64,000 nt of DNA from Sphaerisporangium krabiense (GTDB lineage Bacteria; Actinomycetota; Actinomycetes; Streptosporangiales; Streptosporangiaceae), in the NCBI RefSeq assembly GCF_014200435.1, contig NZ_JACHBR010000001.1:2941001-3005000 (forward strand), read 5' to 3'. Under the pieces are notes generated by a model, which worked only from the letters and a program-made list of their open reading frames with translations, did no database searches and was not told the origin of the DNA. Position numbers and translations under genes: made by a program. Below are positions 1-8,958 of the stretch, in pieces (position 1 is the first letter of the stretch; each line of letters starts with the position of its first letter).

Positions 1-1162
1 CGGCCCCGCCGGTGCCGAGCGCCAGCGCCCGTCGTAGGTGGAAGACGGCCTGCTGCGGGTCGGCGCCGGTGGGCGCCGTCGCCCGCGCGGCGTGCACGAA
101 CATGGCCGTCTCCCGGTCGTCGCGGTCGAGGCTCCCGATCCCCTCGGAACCGTCAGACCCGCGGCCGGTGAGTGCCTGGATCCAGGAACGGTAGGCGAGG
201 TAGCGCCCTCCGGGCCGGGGGCCGCGCAGCAGGGCGGCCTTGAGCAGGAACTCCTCGGCCGCCGCGGGCTCGCCCAGGCCGAACGCCAGGGCCATCGCCT
301 TCGCCAGCGCGAGGTGCGGCGTCGTCTCGACCGTGCCGGTCGGCAGCGAGTCCAGGAAGACGAGGGCGTCCTCCGCCCTGCCGTGCAGCAGCAGCAGGTG
401 GGCGAGCACGGGGGCGACCATCTCCCCGGCGCCGCACCACACGGCCGCCTTGCACAGTTCGTGGGCCCGTTCGAGCGACAGCTCGTACCAGGCCCGCGTC
501 GCCGCCTTGGAGAGCAGGGCGAGCGACCCGCGCGTCCCCCCGCCGATCCAGGTGCTCACCTCCCGGAACTCCCACAGGTTGTTGCGGCGCACGAAATGGA
601 GTCCGAGGTCGCAGGCGCCGATCAGCTCATGGAGCAGCGCCGGATTCCCCCCGGAGGCGGCGTGCAGGGCCTCGGCCGTGGCATGGCGCACATGCCCCCC
701 GATGACGTCGGCCAGCAGCGTCGTCACCTCGTCCAGGCTCAGCGGCGGAACGTGCACGTTGCGCCGGTGCGGCTCGAACCGCAGGCTGTCCGCCGGGTCC
801 GGCTGCGGGACCGTGCCCGCGGGCGCGGTCGTGACCAGGAGCGTTCCGGCCCCGCGCCGGCAGAGGTCGCGGAGCGTCAGCAATGTGGCGTGGTCGCTGA
901 GGTGCGCGTCGTCGACCACCAGGAGCAGACGGCGTCCGTTCGTCTCCGGGATCCGGGCCGCGACCCCCGTCGGGCCCCCCGGCGCCTCGAAGCGGACGAT
1001 CTCGTAGCCCTCGGCCTCCGCGGACGCCAGCGCCCTTTCGAGGAGCGCGGTGCGCCCCATGCCTCTTTCCCCCTCGATGATGATCGGACCCGGCACCCGG
1101 GCCCCCAGTGACGCGCGGATGCTTTCCAGCTGTCGATTCCGGCCCACGAAATTCCACTGCAT
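1..1162 (-). CDS. LAL/LuxR-type ATP-binding regulator, N-terminal part (runs off window)
   Basis: The reading frame starts at ATG 1162 and stays open to the left edge, so about 387 N-terminal residues are present and the C-terminus (where a LuxR HTH would lie) is missing. Residues 31-40 read GERGMGRTAL, a P-loop in which the usual Lys is Arg; residues 82-87 VVDDAH form a Walker B. The remainder is Ala/Leu-rich and helical, like the TPR-type region of LAL regulators. The distance between the two motifs is short (about 45 residues), so the ATPase domain looks reduced. The LuxR-type assignment is inferred from architecture; another STAND-type ATPase is possible. Confidence 0.6.
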   Translation of the reverse strand, partial: MQWNFVGRNRQLESIRASLGARVPGPIIIEGERGMGRTALLERALASAEAEGYEIVRFEAPGGPTGVAARIPETNGRRLLLVVDDAHLSDHATLLTLRDLCRRGAGTLLVTTAPAGTVPQPDPADSLRFEPHRRNVHVPPLSLDEVTTLLADVIGGHVRHATAEALHAASGGNPALLHELIGACDLGLHFVRRNNLWEFREVSTWIGGGTRGSLALLSKAATRAWYELSLERAHELCKAAVWCGAGEMVAPVLAHLLLLHGRAEDALVFLDSLPTGTVETTPHLALAKAMALAFGLGEPAAAEEFLLKAALLRGPRPGGRYLAYRSWIQALTGRGSDGSEGIGSLDRDDRETAMFVHAARATAPTGADPQQAVFHLRRALALGTGGA

Positions 1163-1384
1163 TGTGGTCCCCCTTATTTCCCCAGGCCGTTGCCTACGAC
1201 GACTCGCTGGGGTGCAAGACCGCATACGAACGTCTCCTGGCCTGGACGCTAATCAGGGCAGGCGACAATGGAAACGTCCGGCTCCGTGACTGCGCGGTCG
1301 TTGCTGTCGCACTTTCCACGATCACGCAGGCGGAATCATGGCGTCAATCCAGAGATGACGGAATCTTCACCGTACGGGGCGCGC

Positions 1385-2206
1385 CTATACCAGGCTATTC
1401 GGAGCGCCTTCGATGGGGAGATGGACGACGACGGAATGGAATGGACTGTCCATCACGCGCAGGACGGCGATACGGAAAGTGCACGTACCGAGACCGGGCA
1501 CCGTGAGGGTCCTCGGCCGGACGTGCTGTTCACGGACGTGCTGCTCGCTCCACCAGACGCGGAAGTCCGCGCTCTCGCGCTCAAGGTCGCGCACGAGCTG
1601 GTTCATCTTCCTGTCGGCCGCCCGGCCGGCATAGGCGGCTCTTAACCGGGCCACGACATCGCGGGTGTCCTCGGCCCAGCCGATGATCCGCTTCTTGGCC
1701 TCCGGATCGGTGAGCATCCACCACAACATGTTCCTGCGGCCTTCGGGGAGGAGCCCGAAGTCGGTGTACCAATCGGTCGTGGACTTGTTCCAGGCCAGGA
1801 GTTCGCCGTACTGATTGGCGGCGTAGACGGGAAAAGGCCCGTATCCGGCAATCCGGGTCACCTGGGTTACCAGATGCCTGCTCTCGTCGTCGAGCTCGCT
1901 GGAAATCTCTACAGAAGTCCTGTCGAGCGCGAGCAGGTGTATGTACTTGCGCTCGTCCTCCTCCAGGCACAGGACGTTCGCGAGGCTGTCGAGCACCTGG
2001 GGGGACGGGTGGATGTCGCGCCCCTGCTCGAGGTAGGTGTACCAGGTGGGGCTGAGGCCGGCGAGGACGGCGACCTCTTCGCGGCGGAGCCCCTGCGTGC
2101 GCCGGCGTGCGCCGGCCGGGAGACCGACCTGCTCGGGGGTGATGCGTGCCCGGCGGTTGCGTAAGAACCGGGCGAGCTCCTGCCTTCTCTCGCTGCTGCC
2201 GGCCAC
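1385..2206 (-). CDS. XRE-family regulator with MmyB-like ligand-binding domain
   Basis: A 273-residue protein. The start is GTG 2206, with GGGGAG six bases upstream; the longer frame upstream overlaps the promoter region. The N-terminal HTH (about residues 10-70) contains the family motif REEVAVLAGLSPTWYTYLEQ, and the C-terminal half (NQYGELLAWN, LPEGRRNMLWWM) matches the MmyB/MLTR ligand-binding domain, which in this family binds small lipophilic ligands. It is divergent from the FAD monooxygenase at 2315, with inverted repeats between them. This is the usual arrangement of a local regulator and its oxidoreductase target; the ligand is unknown. Confidence 0.85.
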   Translation of the reverse strand: MAGSSERRQELARFLRNRRARITPEQVGLPAGARRRTQGLRREEVAVLAGLSPTWYTYLEQGRDIHPSPQVLDSLANVLCLEEDERKYIHLLALDRTSVEISSELDDESRHLVTQVTRIAGYGPFPVYAANQYGELLAWNKSTTDWYTDFGLLPEGRRNMLWWMLTDPEAKKRIIGWAEDTRDVVARLRAAYAGRAADRKMNQLVRDLERESADFRVWWSEQHVREQHVRPRTLTVPGLGTCTFRIAVLRVMDSPFHSVVVHLPIEGAPNSLV

Positions 2207-2235
2207 GAAATCTCCCCTGCACCTGACGTGATACG

Positions 2236-2281
2236 TGCCGGTAGTGCGCACGTCGCTACGACTGTAGGTCACTTACCGGCA
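2236..2281. promoter_or_regulatory. Candidate operator in the XRE/monooxygenase divergent promoter
   Basis: TGCCGGTA (2236-2243) and its exact complement TACCGGCA (2274-2281) flank a 30-base centre; the first arm is followed at once by the palindrome GTGCGCAC (2244-2251). The 108-bp gap between the two start codons has no coding role, so these repeats are likely binding sites for the adjacent XRE protein. This is inferred from symmetry only. Confidence 0.4.
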
Positions 2282-2314
2282 TATCGTCATCGCGTGGTAT
2301 CCGGAGGCGGAGTT

Positions 2315-3538
2315 TTGGCGCTGTCGAGAAGCCGGGTCGGCGTCGTGGGCGGGAGCCTGGCGGGCTGCGCCGCGGCTACCGTACTACGCCGGATCGGCTG
2401 TGACGTGACGGTCTATGAAAGGACCACGGGCGAGCTGAGGAGCCGGGGGGTCGGTATTGCCCTTCCGATCGAAATGCAATACGAACTCGTTTCGGGCGGC
2501 TACCTGCAGGATAATGTGCCCTTCGTATCGAATGTCGAGCGCAATTGGGTGGTGGAGCCGGGCGGCGGCGAAAGCAGGCTGATCTGGCGGCAGCACCTGC
2601 CCGCGGCCTTCACGAACTGGGGACTGCTGTGGCAGGGCGTGCGCGCGGGAGTCCCCGACGGGGTCTACCGCGCGGGCGTCACGGTGACCGACGTGCGCGC
2701 CGGCGACGACGGCGTCGAGATCGCGTTCGCCGACGGCCCGCCCGAACGCTTCGACCTGGTCATCGGCGCGGACGGCTACCAGTCGCGGTTGCGGCGGCTC
2801 GTCCACCCGCGGTCCCGGCTGAGCTACGCCGGGTACGTCCTGTGGCGCGGCACGTGCGAGGAACACCTGCTCACCGACCCGGTGCTGCGGGAGCTGACCC
2901 ACCGCGGCGCGGTGACCACGTGCTTCGACGGCGGGCACGCGATCCTGTACCGCATCCCCGCGGGGCACGGCGGCCTGGGCGGGGACGGCGGGCTGCTGAA
3001 CTGGGGCGTCTACGGCCGGCCGCCGGAGTGGTTCGCGCTGCGCGGCGAGGCGTGGGTCCCCCCGGGGCGGGTGGACGGCGACCTCGCCGGGCACCTCGTC
3101 CGCCTGGTCGACGAGCGCCTCTCCGAGGGCTGGCGCCGGCTCGTCCGCGGGACCGGCGCCCCCCGGCTGGCCGTCCAGCCGATCTTCGACCTCACCGTGC
3201 CCAGCTACGTGTCCGGGCGCGTGCTGCTGATGGGGGACGCCGGCACCGTCGCGCGTCCCCACACCGGGGCGGGGGCGGTCAAGGCGCTGCGCGACGCCAT
3301 CGCCCTGGGACGCATCGCGGGCGAGCACGACGACTGGCGGCGGGTGTTCGCCGTCTACGACGCCGAACGCCGCGCCGAGGGCAACGCCACCGTCGACCTC
3401 GGCCGCCGCCTCGGGCACGCCCAGGTCGAGCAGACCCCGGACTGGGCCGGGATGACCACGGCCGCGTTCCAGGAGTGGGTGCGCGACACGGTGGCCGGCG
3501 GCTCGCGCTACCTGTACACCGAACTGGGGGACGGCTGA
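2315..3538 (+). CDS. FAD-dependent aromatic monooxygenase (PF01494 type)
   Basis: 407 residues from TTG 2315, chosen because GGAGG lies seven bases upstream and the protein then begins just before the Rossmann motif VGVVGGSLAG. Other group A flavin monooxygenase signatures are LVIGADGYQSRLRR (NAD(P)H/FAD DG motif) and VLLMGDAGTVARPHTGAGA (GD motif). The segment LSYAGYVLWRGT resembles 2,6-dihydroxypyridine hydroxylase-type enzymes, so the substrate is probably a hydroxylated (hetero)aromatic compound. It is divergent from the XRE/MmyB regulator that probably controls it. Confidence 0.85.
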   Translation: MALSRSRVGVVGGSLAGCAAATVLRRIGCDVTVYERTTGELRSRGVGIALPIEMQYELVSGGYLQDNVPFVSNVERNWVVEPGGGESRLIWRQHLPAAFTNWGLLWQGVRAGVPDGVYRAGVTVTDVRAGDDGVEIAFADGPPERFDLVIGADGYQSRLRRLVHPRSRLSYAGYVLWRGTCEEHLLTDPVLRELTHRGAVTTCFDGGHAILYRIPAGHGGLGGDGGLLNWGVYGRPPEWFALRGEAWVPPGRVDGDLAGHLVRLVDERLSEGWRRLVRGTGAPRLAVQPIFDLTVPSYVSGRVLLMGDAGTVARPHTGAGAVKALRDAIALGRIAGEHDDWRRVFAVYDAERRAEGNATVDLGRRLGHAQVEQTPDWAGMTTAAFQEWVRDTVAGGSRYLYTELGDG

Positions 3539-3700
3539 CGGAGCCGGGCCGTGCGTGGAACTGCGACTGCCATCATCAACGCTCTCTGGGAGCCTGCCCC
3601 GCGGCGGAGCAGACTGGAGATCGGCAATAGGGAAGGACGCCTGGATGCGGACCCGTAATCCCATCGCGTGCCGCGACGCCCCGCCACGCGGAGCGGCGCG

Positions 3701-4804
3701 ATGCACCTGATCACCATCGCCGCAGGGCTAGTCGGGGTCGCCCTGGTGCTGGTGGTGTGGCTCAGCGTGCTGCGCACGGTATTCACCCCCCGGATGCGGA
3801 CCTCCCGGGTCGCGCGCCGGGTGCTGCGCGTGGTGGCCCCCTGCGTCCTCGCCGTCGCCCGGCGCGTTCCCTGCGACCGCCGCGAGCGGGTGCTGGACAT
3901 GTGCGCGCCGATGACCTTGTTCGGCATCGCCGGGGTCTGGGTCGGCGCGTCGCTGCTCGGGTTCTCCCTGATCGGATGGTCCCTGGAGGGCCTGGCCTCC
4001 GGTGAGGTCACGCTGGCGGACTTCCACGTGAACCGGGCGCAGGAAGGCCCGCTCGCCGCTCTGGTGTGGGTCTCCGAGGCGCTGCTGCTGGCCGCCATCA
4101 CCACCTACATCCTGCGCTTCACCGACGCCTACGGCCGCCGCGAGCGCGTCGTCGCCCGGCTCGCCGGCCGGGTCGTCCAGCCGCAGGACGCCGACGCCCT
4201 GCTGGTCACCTACCTGCGCACGGGCTCGCGCGACCATCTCGACACCATGTTCGGCCAGTGGACCGACTGGATGACCGATGTGGAGAGCACCCACGTCGCC
4301 TACCCCGCCCTGACCTTCTCCCGCCCGGTCGGCGACCTGTGCTGGCTGCGCGCCGCGGTGACCGTCCTCGACATCGCGGCCGTCACCGAGGCCGTGGCGC
4401 CGAACTGGGCGCCCCCCTGCACCCGCGCCCTACTGACCACCGGCTCCCGGTGCATGCAGCGCCTGGCCGCGGAGTTCGCCCTCGTGCTGCCCCGCGCGGT
4501 GGTCAGTCTCCAGGGCCGCGAGGAGCGCAGCTTCTCCGACACGCTGCGCGCGGCGCAGAACGTCGGCCTGCCGGCGCAGCGCGAGGAGGACGAGGCGTGG
4601 ATCGTCTTCCAGAGCCTGCGCACCCGCTACGCGCCGCACGCGCACGCCATGGAGTCGCACCTGCTGTACGAGGACATCGACGTGGAGGACGAGGACGAGG
4701 ACGATGAGGAGGTCATGGACGACCCCGGCCCCGTCTTCGCCCCCGTGGAGAGCGGCGAGGTCCGCGAGCGGGCCGCCCCGCGCAAGGACAAGGCCCGCCG
4801 CTGA
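3701..4804 (+). CDS. Conserved actinobacterial membrane protein, function unknown
   Basis: 367 residues from ATG 3701 (GTG 3668 is in frame, but the extension lacks a good ribosome site). Three hydrophobic segments lie in the first 140 residues (LITIAAGLVGVALVLVVWL, a central segment near MTLFGIAGVWVGASLLGF, and a third near ALLLAAITTYI). A long cytoplasmic-type domain and a very acidic C-terminus (DVEDEDEDDEEVMDD) ending in a basic KDKARR tail follow. The topology resembles membrane-anchored ion-channel-like proteins, but no selectivity filter is visible, so no function is assigned. Confidence 0.7.
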   Translation: MHLITIAAGLVGVALVLVVWLSVLRTVFTPRMRTSRVARRVLRVVAPCVLAVARRVPCDRRERVLDMCAPMTLFGIAGVWVGASLLGFSLIGWSLEGLASGEVTLADFHVNRAQEGPLAALVWVSEALLLAAITTYILRFTDAYGRRERVVARLAGRVVQPQDADALLVTYLRTGSRDHLDTMFGQWTDWMTDVESTHVAYPALTFSRPVGDLCWLRAAVTVLDIAAVTEAVAPNWAPPCTRALLTTGSRCMQRLAAEFALVLPRAVVSLQGREERSFSDTLRAAQNVGLPAQREEDEAWIVFQSLRTRYAPHAHAMESHLLYEDIDVEDEDEDDEEVMDDPGPVFAPVESGEVRERAAPRKDKARR

Positions 4805-4809
4805 ACCCT

Positions 4810-4833
4810 CCCCGCCCGGCGACCCGGGCGGGG
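4810..4833. terminator. Bidirectional hairpin between convergent genes
   Basis: CCCCGCCCGG (4810-4819) pairs perfectly with CCGGGCGGGG (4824-4833) around the loop CGAC. It lies in the 38-bp gap between the stop codons of the membrane protein and the nucleotidyltransferase. There is no T-run, as is common in high-GC actinomycetes. Confidence 0.65.
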
Positions 4834-4842
4834 ACCGGCACG

Positions 4843-6129
4843 TCAGTCCACGAGATCGCCCACCGTGGTGAGCCGGGCGCCCGCGGGCACCTCGTCACCG
4901 CTGCGGACGGTCAGCCGGGGGTCCACGGTGACGCCGGTCAGCCGCGTCCCCTCCTGGACGGTCGCCTCGTGGCCGAGCGCGGTGAAGCCGTCCAGCACGG
5001 TGGCGGACTCCAGCGAGGACTCCACGGACGCCATCATCCCGACGTGCGTGTCGACCAGCCGGGCGCCCGCGCCGATGATCGCCCCGTCGAGGCAGGCGAC
5101 CCGCTCCAGGTGGCACCAGGCGTGCAGGTCGACGCCATCGCCCACGTAGGAGTCGCGGATCACCACGCCGGGCCCGATCTCGACGTCCCTGCCGATCCAG
5201 GCGTTCGGACCGACGCGCACCAGCCCGGCGGCCAGCTTGGCGGCCAGCGTCATGCCGCTGACCTCGTCGCGGCGCGCCAGCGAGGACGGGTGGATCGTCG
5301 GGGTGCCGGTGCCGCGCAGGCTCGGGTACCCGCCCGACAGCGCGTCCACCAGCGTGATCAGGTACTCCCGGGGGTTGCCCAGGTCGCCGACCTTGGCGAT
5401 CGGGGCGAGCCGCACCGGATGCCCGTGGGAGACCAGCCACGGCAGCAGGTCGCGGCCCCAGTCGAGCCTGAGCCGCGCGAGCGCGCCGAGCTCCGGGGTC
5501 GCGGCCAACTCGCGCAGCCGCGCGCAGTCGACCACGTAGAGGCCGGTGCTGATCGGCACGCGGGAGGGATCGGCCACCATGTCGTTGACCACCTGCAGCG
5601 GCGGCTTCTCCACGAACTCGCGGATCCGGCCGGCGTCGTCGGCGACCATCGTCCCGTACGTGCCCGCCACCTCGCGCGCGGTCCTGTGCACGGTCGCGAC
5701 GGTGACCACGGCGCCGCTGCGCACATGGTCGGCCACGAGCGCCGCGAGGTCGAACTCGAACAGGGAGTCGGTGGGGAAGACGATGGCGACGCCGCGCAGG
5801 TCCCATTCCTCGGCGACGCTGAGAGTGGCCTGCCCCGAACCGGTGTTGAACCGGTCCGCGCGCGCCCTCGAATACTCGATGCGGACGCCGAGCGCGTCGC
5901 CGTAACCGAGCGCGTCCTTGACCTGATAACGATTCTCGCGGCCGTTGGCCGCGATATAGAAATTCCGCACGCCCTGCTGACTGAAAGAGGCGACCTGCCA
6001 TTCGATGAGCGGGCGGCCGATGAAAGGGACGGTGGCTTTGCTGCGCAGATATCCGGGGCCCTCGAGTGTCAGCGGGCGGGCGCGCACGCCCCTGCCGCCC
6101 GCCAGGGCGATCGCGGCGATCTCAGACAC
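4843..6129 (-). CDS. NDP-sugar pyrophosphorylase-like nucleotidyltransferase with left-handed beta-helix tail
   Basis: About 428 residues from GTG 6129. The N-terminal nucleotidyltransferase fold begins IAAIALAGGRGVRARPLT (the LxxGxGxRxxPLT signature) and continues KATVPFIGRPLIEWQ. A later EFVEKPP motif matches the family's sugar-binding loop. The C-terminal part has hexapeptide-like repeats (VRVGPNAWIGRDVEIGPGVVI, CLDGAIIGAGARLVDTHVG) that form a left-handed beta-helix. The layout fits mannose-1- or glucose-1-phosphate nucleotidylyltransferases feeding glycan synthesis; the exact sugar cannot be read. Confidence 0.8.
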   Translation of the reverse strand: MSEIAAIALAGGRGVRARPLTLEGPGYLRSKATVPFIGRPLIEWQVASFSQQGVRNFYIAANGRENRYQVKDALGYGDALGVRIEYSRARADRFNTGSGQATLSVAEEWDLRGVAIVFPTDSLFEFDLAALVADHVRSGAVVTVATVHRTAREVAGTYGTMVADDAGRIREFVEKPPLQVVNDMVADPSRVPISTGLYVVDCARLRELAATPELGALARLRLDWGRDLLPWLVSHGHPVRLAPIAKVGDLGNPREYLITLVDALSGGYPSLRGTGTPTIHPSSLARRDEVSGMTLAAKLAAGLVRVGPNAWIGRDVEIGPGVVIRDSYVGDGVDLHAWCHLERVACLDGAIIGAGARLVDTHVGMMASVESSLESATVLDGFTALGHEATVQEGTRLTGVTVDPRLTVRSGDEVPAGARLTTVGDLVD

Positions 6130-6559
6130 CCGTGCCCCAGGTGCCCACGATGCCGTGACCGGGAATTCTGTTACGTCGATGAATGGACGCGACACCGGCG
6201 GGAGCGGCGCTCCGGCTCGGTGAGGACGTCGTTGCGGGCAGGTGCGCCATGGTGCCCCCTGAGAACGGTGATGAGGAGGACGCGCTTCATTGTTATCATT
6301 CACCGTTAGGCTGTCAGATCGGCCGTGACGAAATTCGGAAGCATTTCGTCATGTCGGGCGGGCGCCGATACAGGGGTTTATCGCGACCGGCGGCGACGGC
6401 CCGCGGCTTTCCCCGTTGAAAGCCGCGGAAGTCCCTCGCGTGCGGGCACGCGCGTCGTTCACCTCATATACATTCACGGCCACGATAGTGGCACGGAAAT
6501 GAGCCGGCGGCGCGGGACGTGTGAATTGCCGATTCCCGCGCCGGCCGGTCGCGCGGCCG
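6130..6559. other. Non-coding stretch, less GC-rich than its surroundings
   Basis: About 430 bp between the nucleotidyltransferase start and the stop of the secreted-protein gene. The part around 6285-6480 is visibly AT-richer (for example GTTATCATTCACC) and should hold the nucleotidyltransferase promoter. No convincing ORF, tRNA or repeat is seen. Confidence 0.5.
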
Positions 6560-7060
6560 TCACTTGGACAGGTAGACGACCTTCCAGGTGCCGGCGTAGA
6601 GGCAGTTCAGCGAGGGCTTGGCGGCCTTGGGCTCCGAGCACACCTTCAGCTCGACCTGGTAGACGTCGCGCTGGCTGAACGAGAAGGACTTGGGCGTGCC
6701 GTAGGAGCAGTCCAGCACGCTGCGGTGGCGGAACGGGAGCCCGCCGTTCTCGTCCCGGTAGGTGACGCGGAAGACCGCCCAGCCGCAGGCCGACGTGCGG
6801 GTGAGGTCGGTCACCTTGCCGGAGATCTTGACGCTGTCGGCGGTCGGGATGTCGGCGTGGTCCTCCCCGGTGGCCACGAGCCCGCCGAGCGCCTTGGCGC
6901 GCTTGCCGGGGGCGTAGTAGGTCCCCCACTTGACGGTCGTGGCGGCGGTGGCGGACGTGCTCGCGCCGGAGGGGCCGGTGGCGGCCTGGGCGGCGACGGG
7001 GGCGAAGGAGACGAGGGCGGCGGTCGCCGCGAGGCCGGCGAGGGTGCGGGTGATCGTCAT
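6560..7060 (-). CDS. Small secreted protein with two disulfide-type cysteine pairs
   Basis: 166 residues from ATG 7060, with AAAGG seven bases upstream. A Sec signal peptide (MTITRTLAGLAATAALVSF, cleavage after VAAQA-A) precedes a mature domain of about 135 residues. It has four cysteines (ACGW, LDCSY, KVCSE, LNCLY), alternating beta-type sequence, and ends in YLSK. The pattern is typical of small exported actinomycete beta-sandwich proteins; no enzyme motif is visible. Confidence 0.75.
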   Translation of the reverse strand: MTITRTLAGLAATAALVSFAPVAAQAATGPSGASTSATAATTVKWGTYYAPGKRAKALGGLVATGEDHADIPTADSVKISGKVTDLTRTSACGWAVFRVTYRDENGGLPFRHRSVLDCSYGTPKSFSFSQRDVYQVELKVCSEPKAAKPSLNCLYAGTWKVVYLSK

Positions 7061-7109
7061 CGGGGGGGCCTTTCTTGTCGTGATACCCGCAGTGTGGGGC
7101 ATCCCGCTT

Positions 7110-7652
7110 TCAATCGGCTTGCGGGCGTTTGAATCCGCTTGCCGCCACCCCGCCGCGGAGGTGTGACCGGCCCACGGCCGGCTGGTCGCGCGCCGCGATC
7201 GCCGCGCCGATGCCGGCGTCGAGGAACCTGCGGATCACCCCGCGCTCCTCGTCGGTGAACCTGTCGAAGACGGAGGCGAGGCCGCCGGCCAGCGGCGCGA
7301 AGAACCGCTCGGCCAGCGCCACGGCCTGCGCGCGCAGGGTCAGCTCGACCTTGCGGCGGTCGGCGGCGCTGCGCCGCCGCTCGACGTGCCCGGCCCGCTC
7401 CAGGCGGTTGAGCAGCGCGGTGGTGGCCGGGGCGCTCAGGTTCAGCGCGCCCGCGAGGCTGCCGGGCGTCAGCGGCGTGCCTCCCCGGACGGCGTCCATG
7501 ATCACGACGACCGCGTTGAGGTCGGTGCGGTGCAGGCCGTGGTCGGAGGCGAACCGCTCGGCGAACCGGTCGAGCTCCACGGTCAGACGGCGCATCAGGG
7601 TGAGCAGGTCGGGTGCCGCCGCTCCGCCTTGTCCTGGTCGGTCCGCCGACAC
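7110..7652 (-). CDS. MarR-family transcriptional regulator
   Basis: 180 residues from GTG 7652; GGAGGAGG lies five bases upstream, which decides this start over much longer in-frame extensions that run into the next gene. The winged-helix core reads GSLAGALNLSAPATTALLNRLERAGHVERRRSAADRRKVEL, with the basic wing expected of MarR proteins. It lies downstream of, and in the same direction as, the glutathione-transferase-like gene and may control it in response to quinones or electrophiles (inference from context). Confidence 0.88.
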   Translation of the reverse strand: MSADRPGQGGAAAPDLLTLMRRLTVELDRFAERFASDHGLHRTDLNAVVVIMDAVRGGTPLTPGSLAGALNLSAPATTALLNRLERAGHVERRRSAADRRKVELTLRAQAVALAERFFAPLAGGLASVFDRFTDEERGVIRRFLDAGIGAAIAARDQPAVGRSHLRGGVAASGFKRPQAD

Positions 7653-7700
7653 GTGCGCCTCCTCCGGGTCGCCGGCAGCGCGGTTCCCTGTTCTCGATGG

Positions 7701-7710
7701 TGGAATTCCA
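7701..7710. promoter_or_regulatory. Palindrome upstream of marR-type gene
   Basis: TGGAATTCCA is a perfect 10-bp palindrome about 50 bases upstream of the MarR start, in AT-richer DNA than its flanks. A role as autoregulatory operator is possible but unproven. Confidence 0.3.
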
Positions 7711-7807
7711 TGAAGTTTGTGGAAGTGCCTGAGAGCCCTGATAACGGGTGGGGTCACCGTGCCACGGCCGGTGGTCCACCCGGAGAACGGGGAGTGCCGG
7801 GCCGCCG

Positions 7808-8806
7808 TCAGGACGACGGATTCTCCCGGACCTCCCGGCCGTGCGGGGCGTCCCAGTCGAGCACGGGCCCGGCCGGGACGATGCGCGTCGGGTTGATCTG
7901 CGGGTGCGTCGTGTAATAGTGGCGCTTGATGTGGTCGAAGTTCGTGGTGCCCCCGAACGCCGGGCGCTGGAACAGGTCTCTGGTGTACGCCCAGAGGTTG
8001 GGGTAGTCCGCGACGCGGCGCACGTTCGCCTTGAAGTGGGTGGCGTACACCGTGTCGAACCGCACCAGCGTCACCCACAGGCGCACGTCCGCCTCGGTGA
8101 GCCGGTCGCCGAACAGGTACCGGCCGGTGCCCAGGCGCGCCTCCAGGTCGTCCAGCGTGGCGAACAGCGCAACGACGGCCTCGTCGTAGGCCTCCTGGCT
8201 CTTGGCGAACCCGCACCGGTAGACGCCGTTGTTGACGGTCGTGTAGACGAGGTCGTTCAGCGCGTCGATCTCGGGCCGCAGGTCCACCGGGTAGAGATCC
8301 ACGCCGGTGTCCGCCCATCGCTCGAACTGGGTGCCGAGGTCGATGGTGATGTCGGGGAAGTTGTTGCTGACGATGCGGCCCGTCTCGCGGTCCCAGAGCA
8401 CCGGCACCGACACGTGACCGTCGTAGCCGGGCTCACTCGCCTCGTACGCCTCGCGCAGCAGCGTGAACCCGTTCACCGGGTCGGGGGTGTGCCCGGGCCC
8501 CTCGCGGAACGCCCACCCCCGGCCGTCGCGCACCGGGTCGAGCACCGACAGGGAGACCACGTCCTCCAGGCCCTTCAGGGCCCGCACGATCACCGAGCGG
8601 TGCGCCCACGGGCAGGCCAGCGACACGTACAGGTGGTAGCGCCCGGGCTCGGCCGGGTGGCCGCTGGAGCCGTCGGCCGTGATCCGGCCCCGGAAGGCGT
8701 ACGCGGGCCGGCTGAACGCGCCTCCGGCGCCGGTCGACGCCTTGATCCCGTAGTCGCCGTGGACCTCGAAGTCCACCGGGCTCGCGACGGTCGCTGCGTG
8801 CGTCAC
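7808..8806 (-). CDS. Glutathionyl-hydroquinone reductase-like (xi-class GST) enzyme
   Basis: 332 residues from ATG 8806. The thioredoxin-like N-domain carries the catalytic LACPWAHR motif (Cys65), diagnostic of the Xi/YqjG class, and the C-terminal helical domain contains NNGVYRCGFAKSQ and TLVRFDTVYATHFKAN. These enzymes reduce S-conjugated hydroquinones. Most actinomycetes use mycothiol rather than glutathione, so the natural thiol may be mycothiol (inference). The MarR gene follows 155 bp downstream. Confidence 0.88.
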   Translation of the reverse strand: MTHAATVASPVDFEVHGDYGIKASTGAGGAFSRPAYAFRGRITADGSSGHPAEPGRYHLYVSLACPWAHRSVIVRALKGLEDVVSLSVLDPVRDGRGWAFREGPGHTPDPVNGFTLLREAYEASEPGYDGHVSVPVLWDRETGRIVSNNFPDITIDLGTQFERWADTGVDLYPVDLRPEIDALNDLVYTTVNNGVYRCGFAKSQEAYDEAVVALFATLDDLEARLGTGRYLFGDRLTEADVRLWVTLVRFDTVYATHFKANVRRVADYPNLWAYTRDLFQRPAFGGTTNFDHIKRHYYTTHPQINPTRIVPAGPVLDWDAPHGREVRENPSS

Positions 8807-8958
8807 GGCTGCGTTCCTCCCCGCGCCACGGCCCGCTCCCGCGCGGGCCCTTCTCCATCATCTCCGTCCGGCCGCCCCCGCGCATACCCGGCATCCCCTG
8901 GACAGGACCGGATTCGCGGTATGGGTCCGCCCGTCCGCCCATGGGCGAGGATGGCGCC

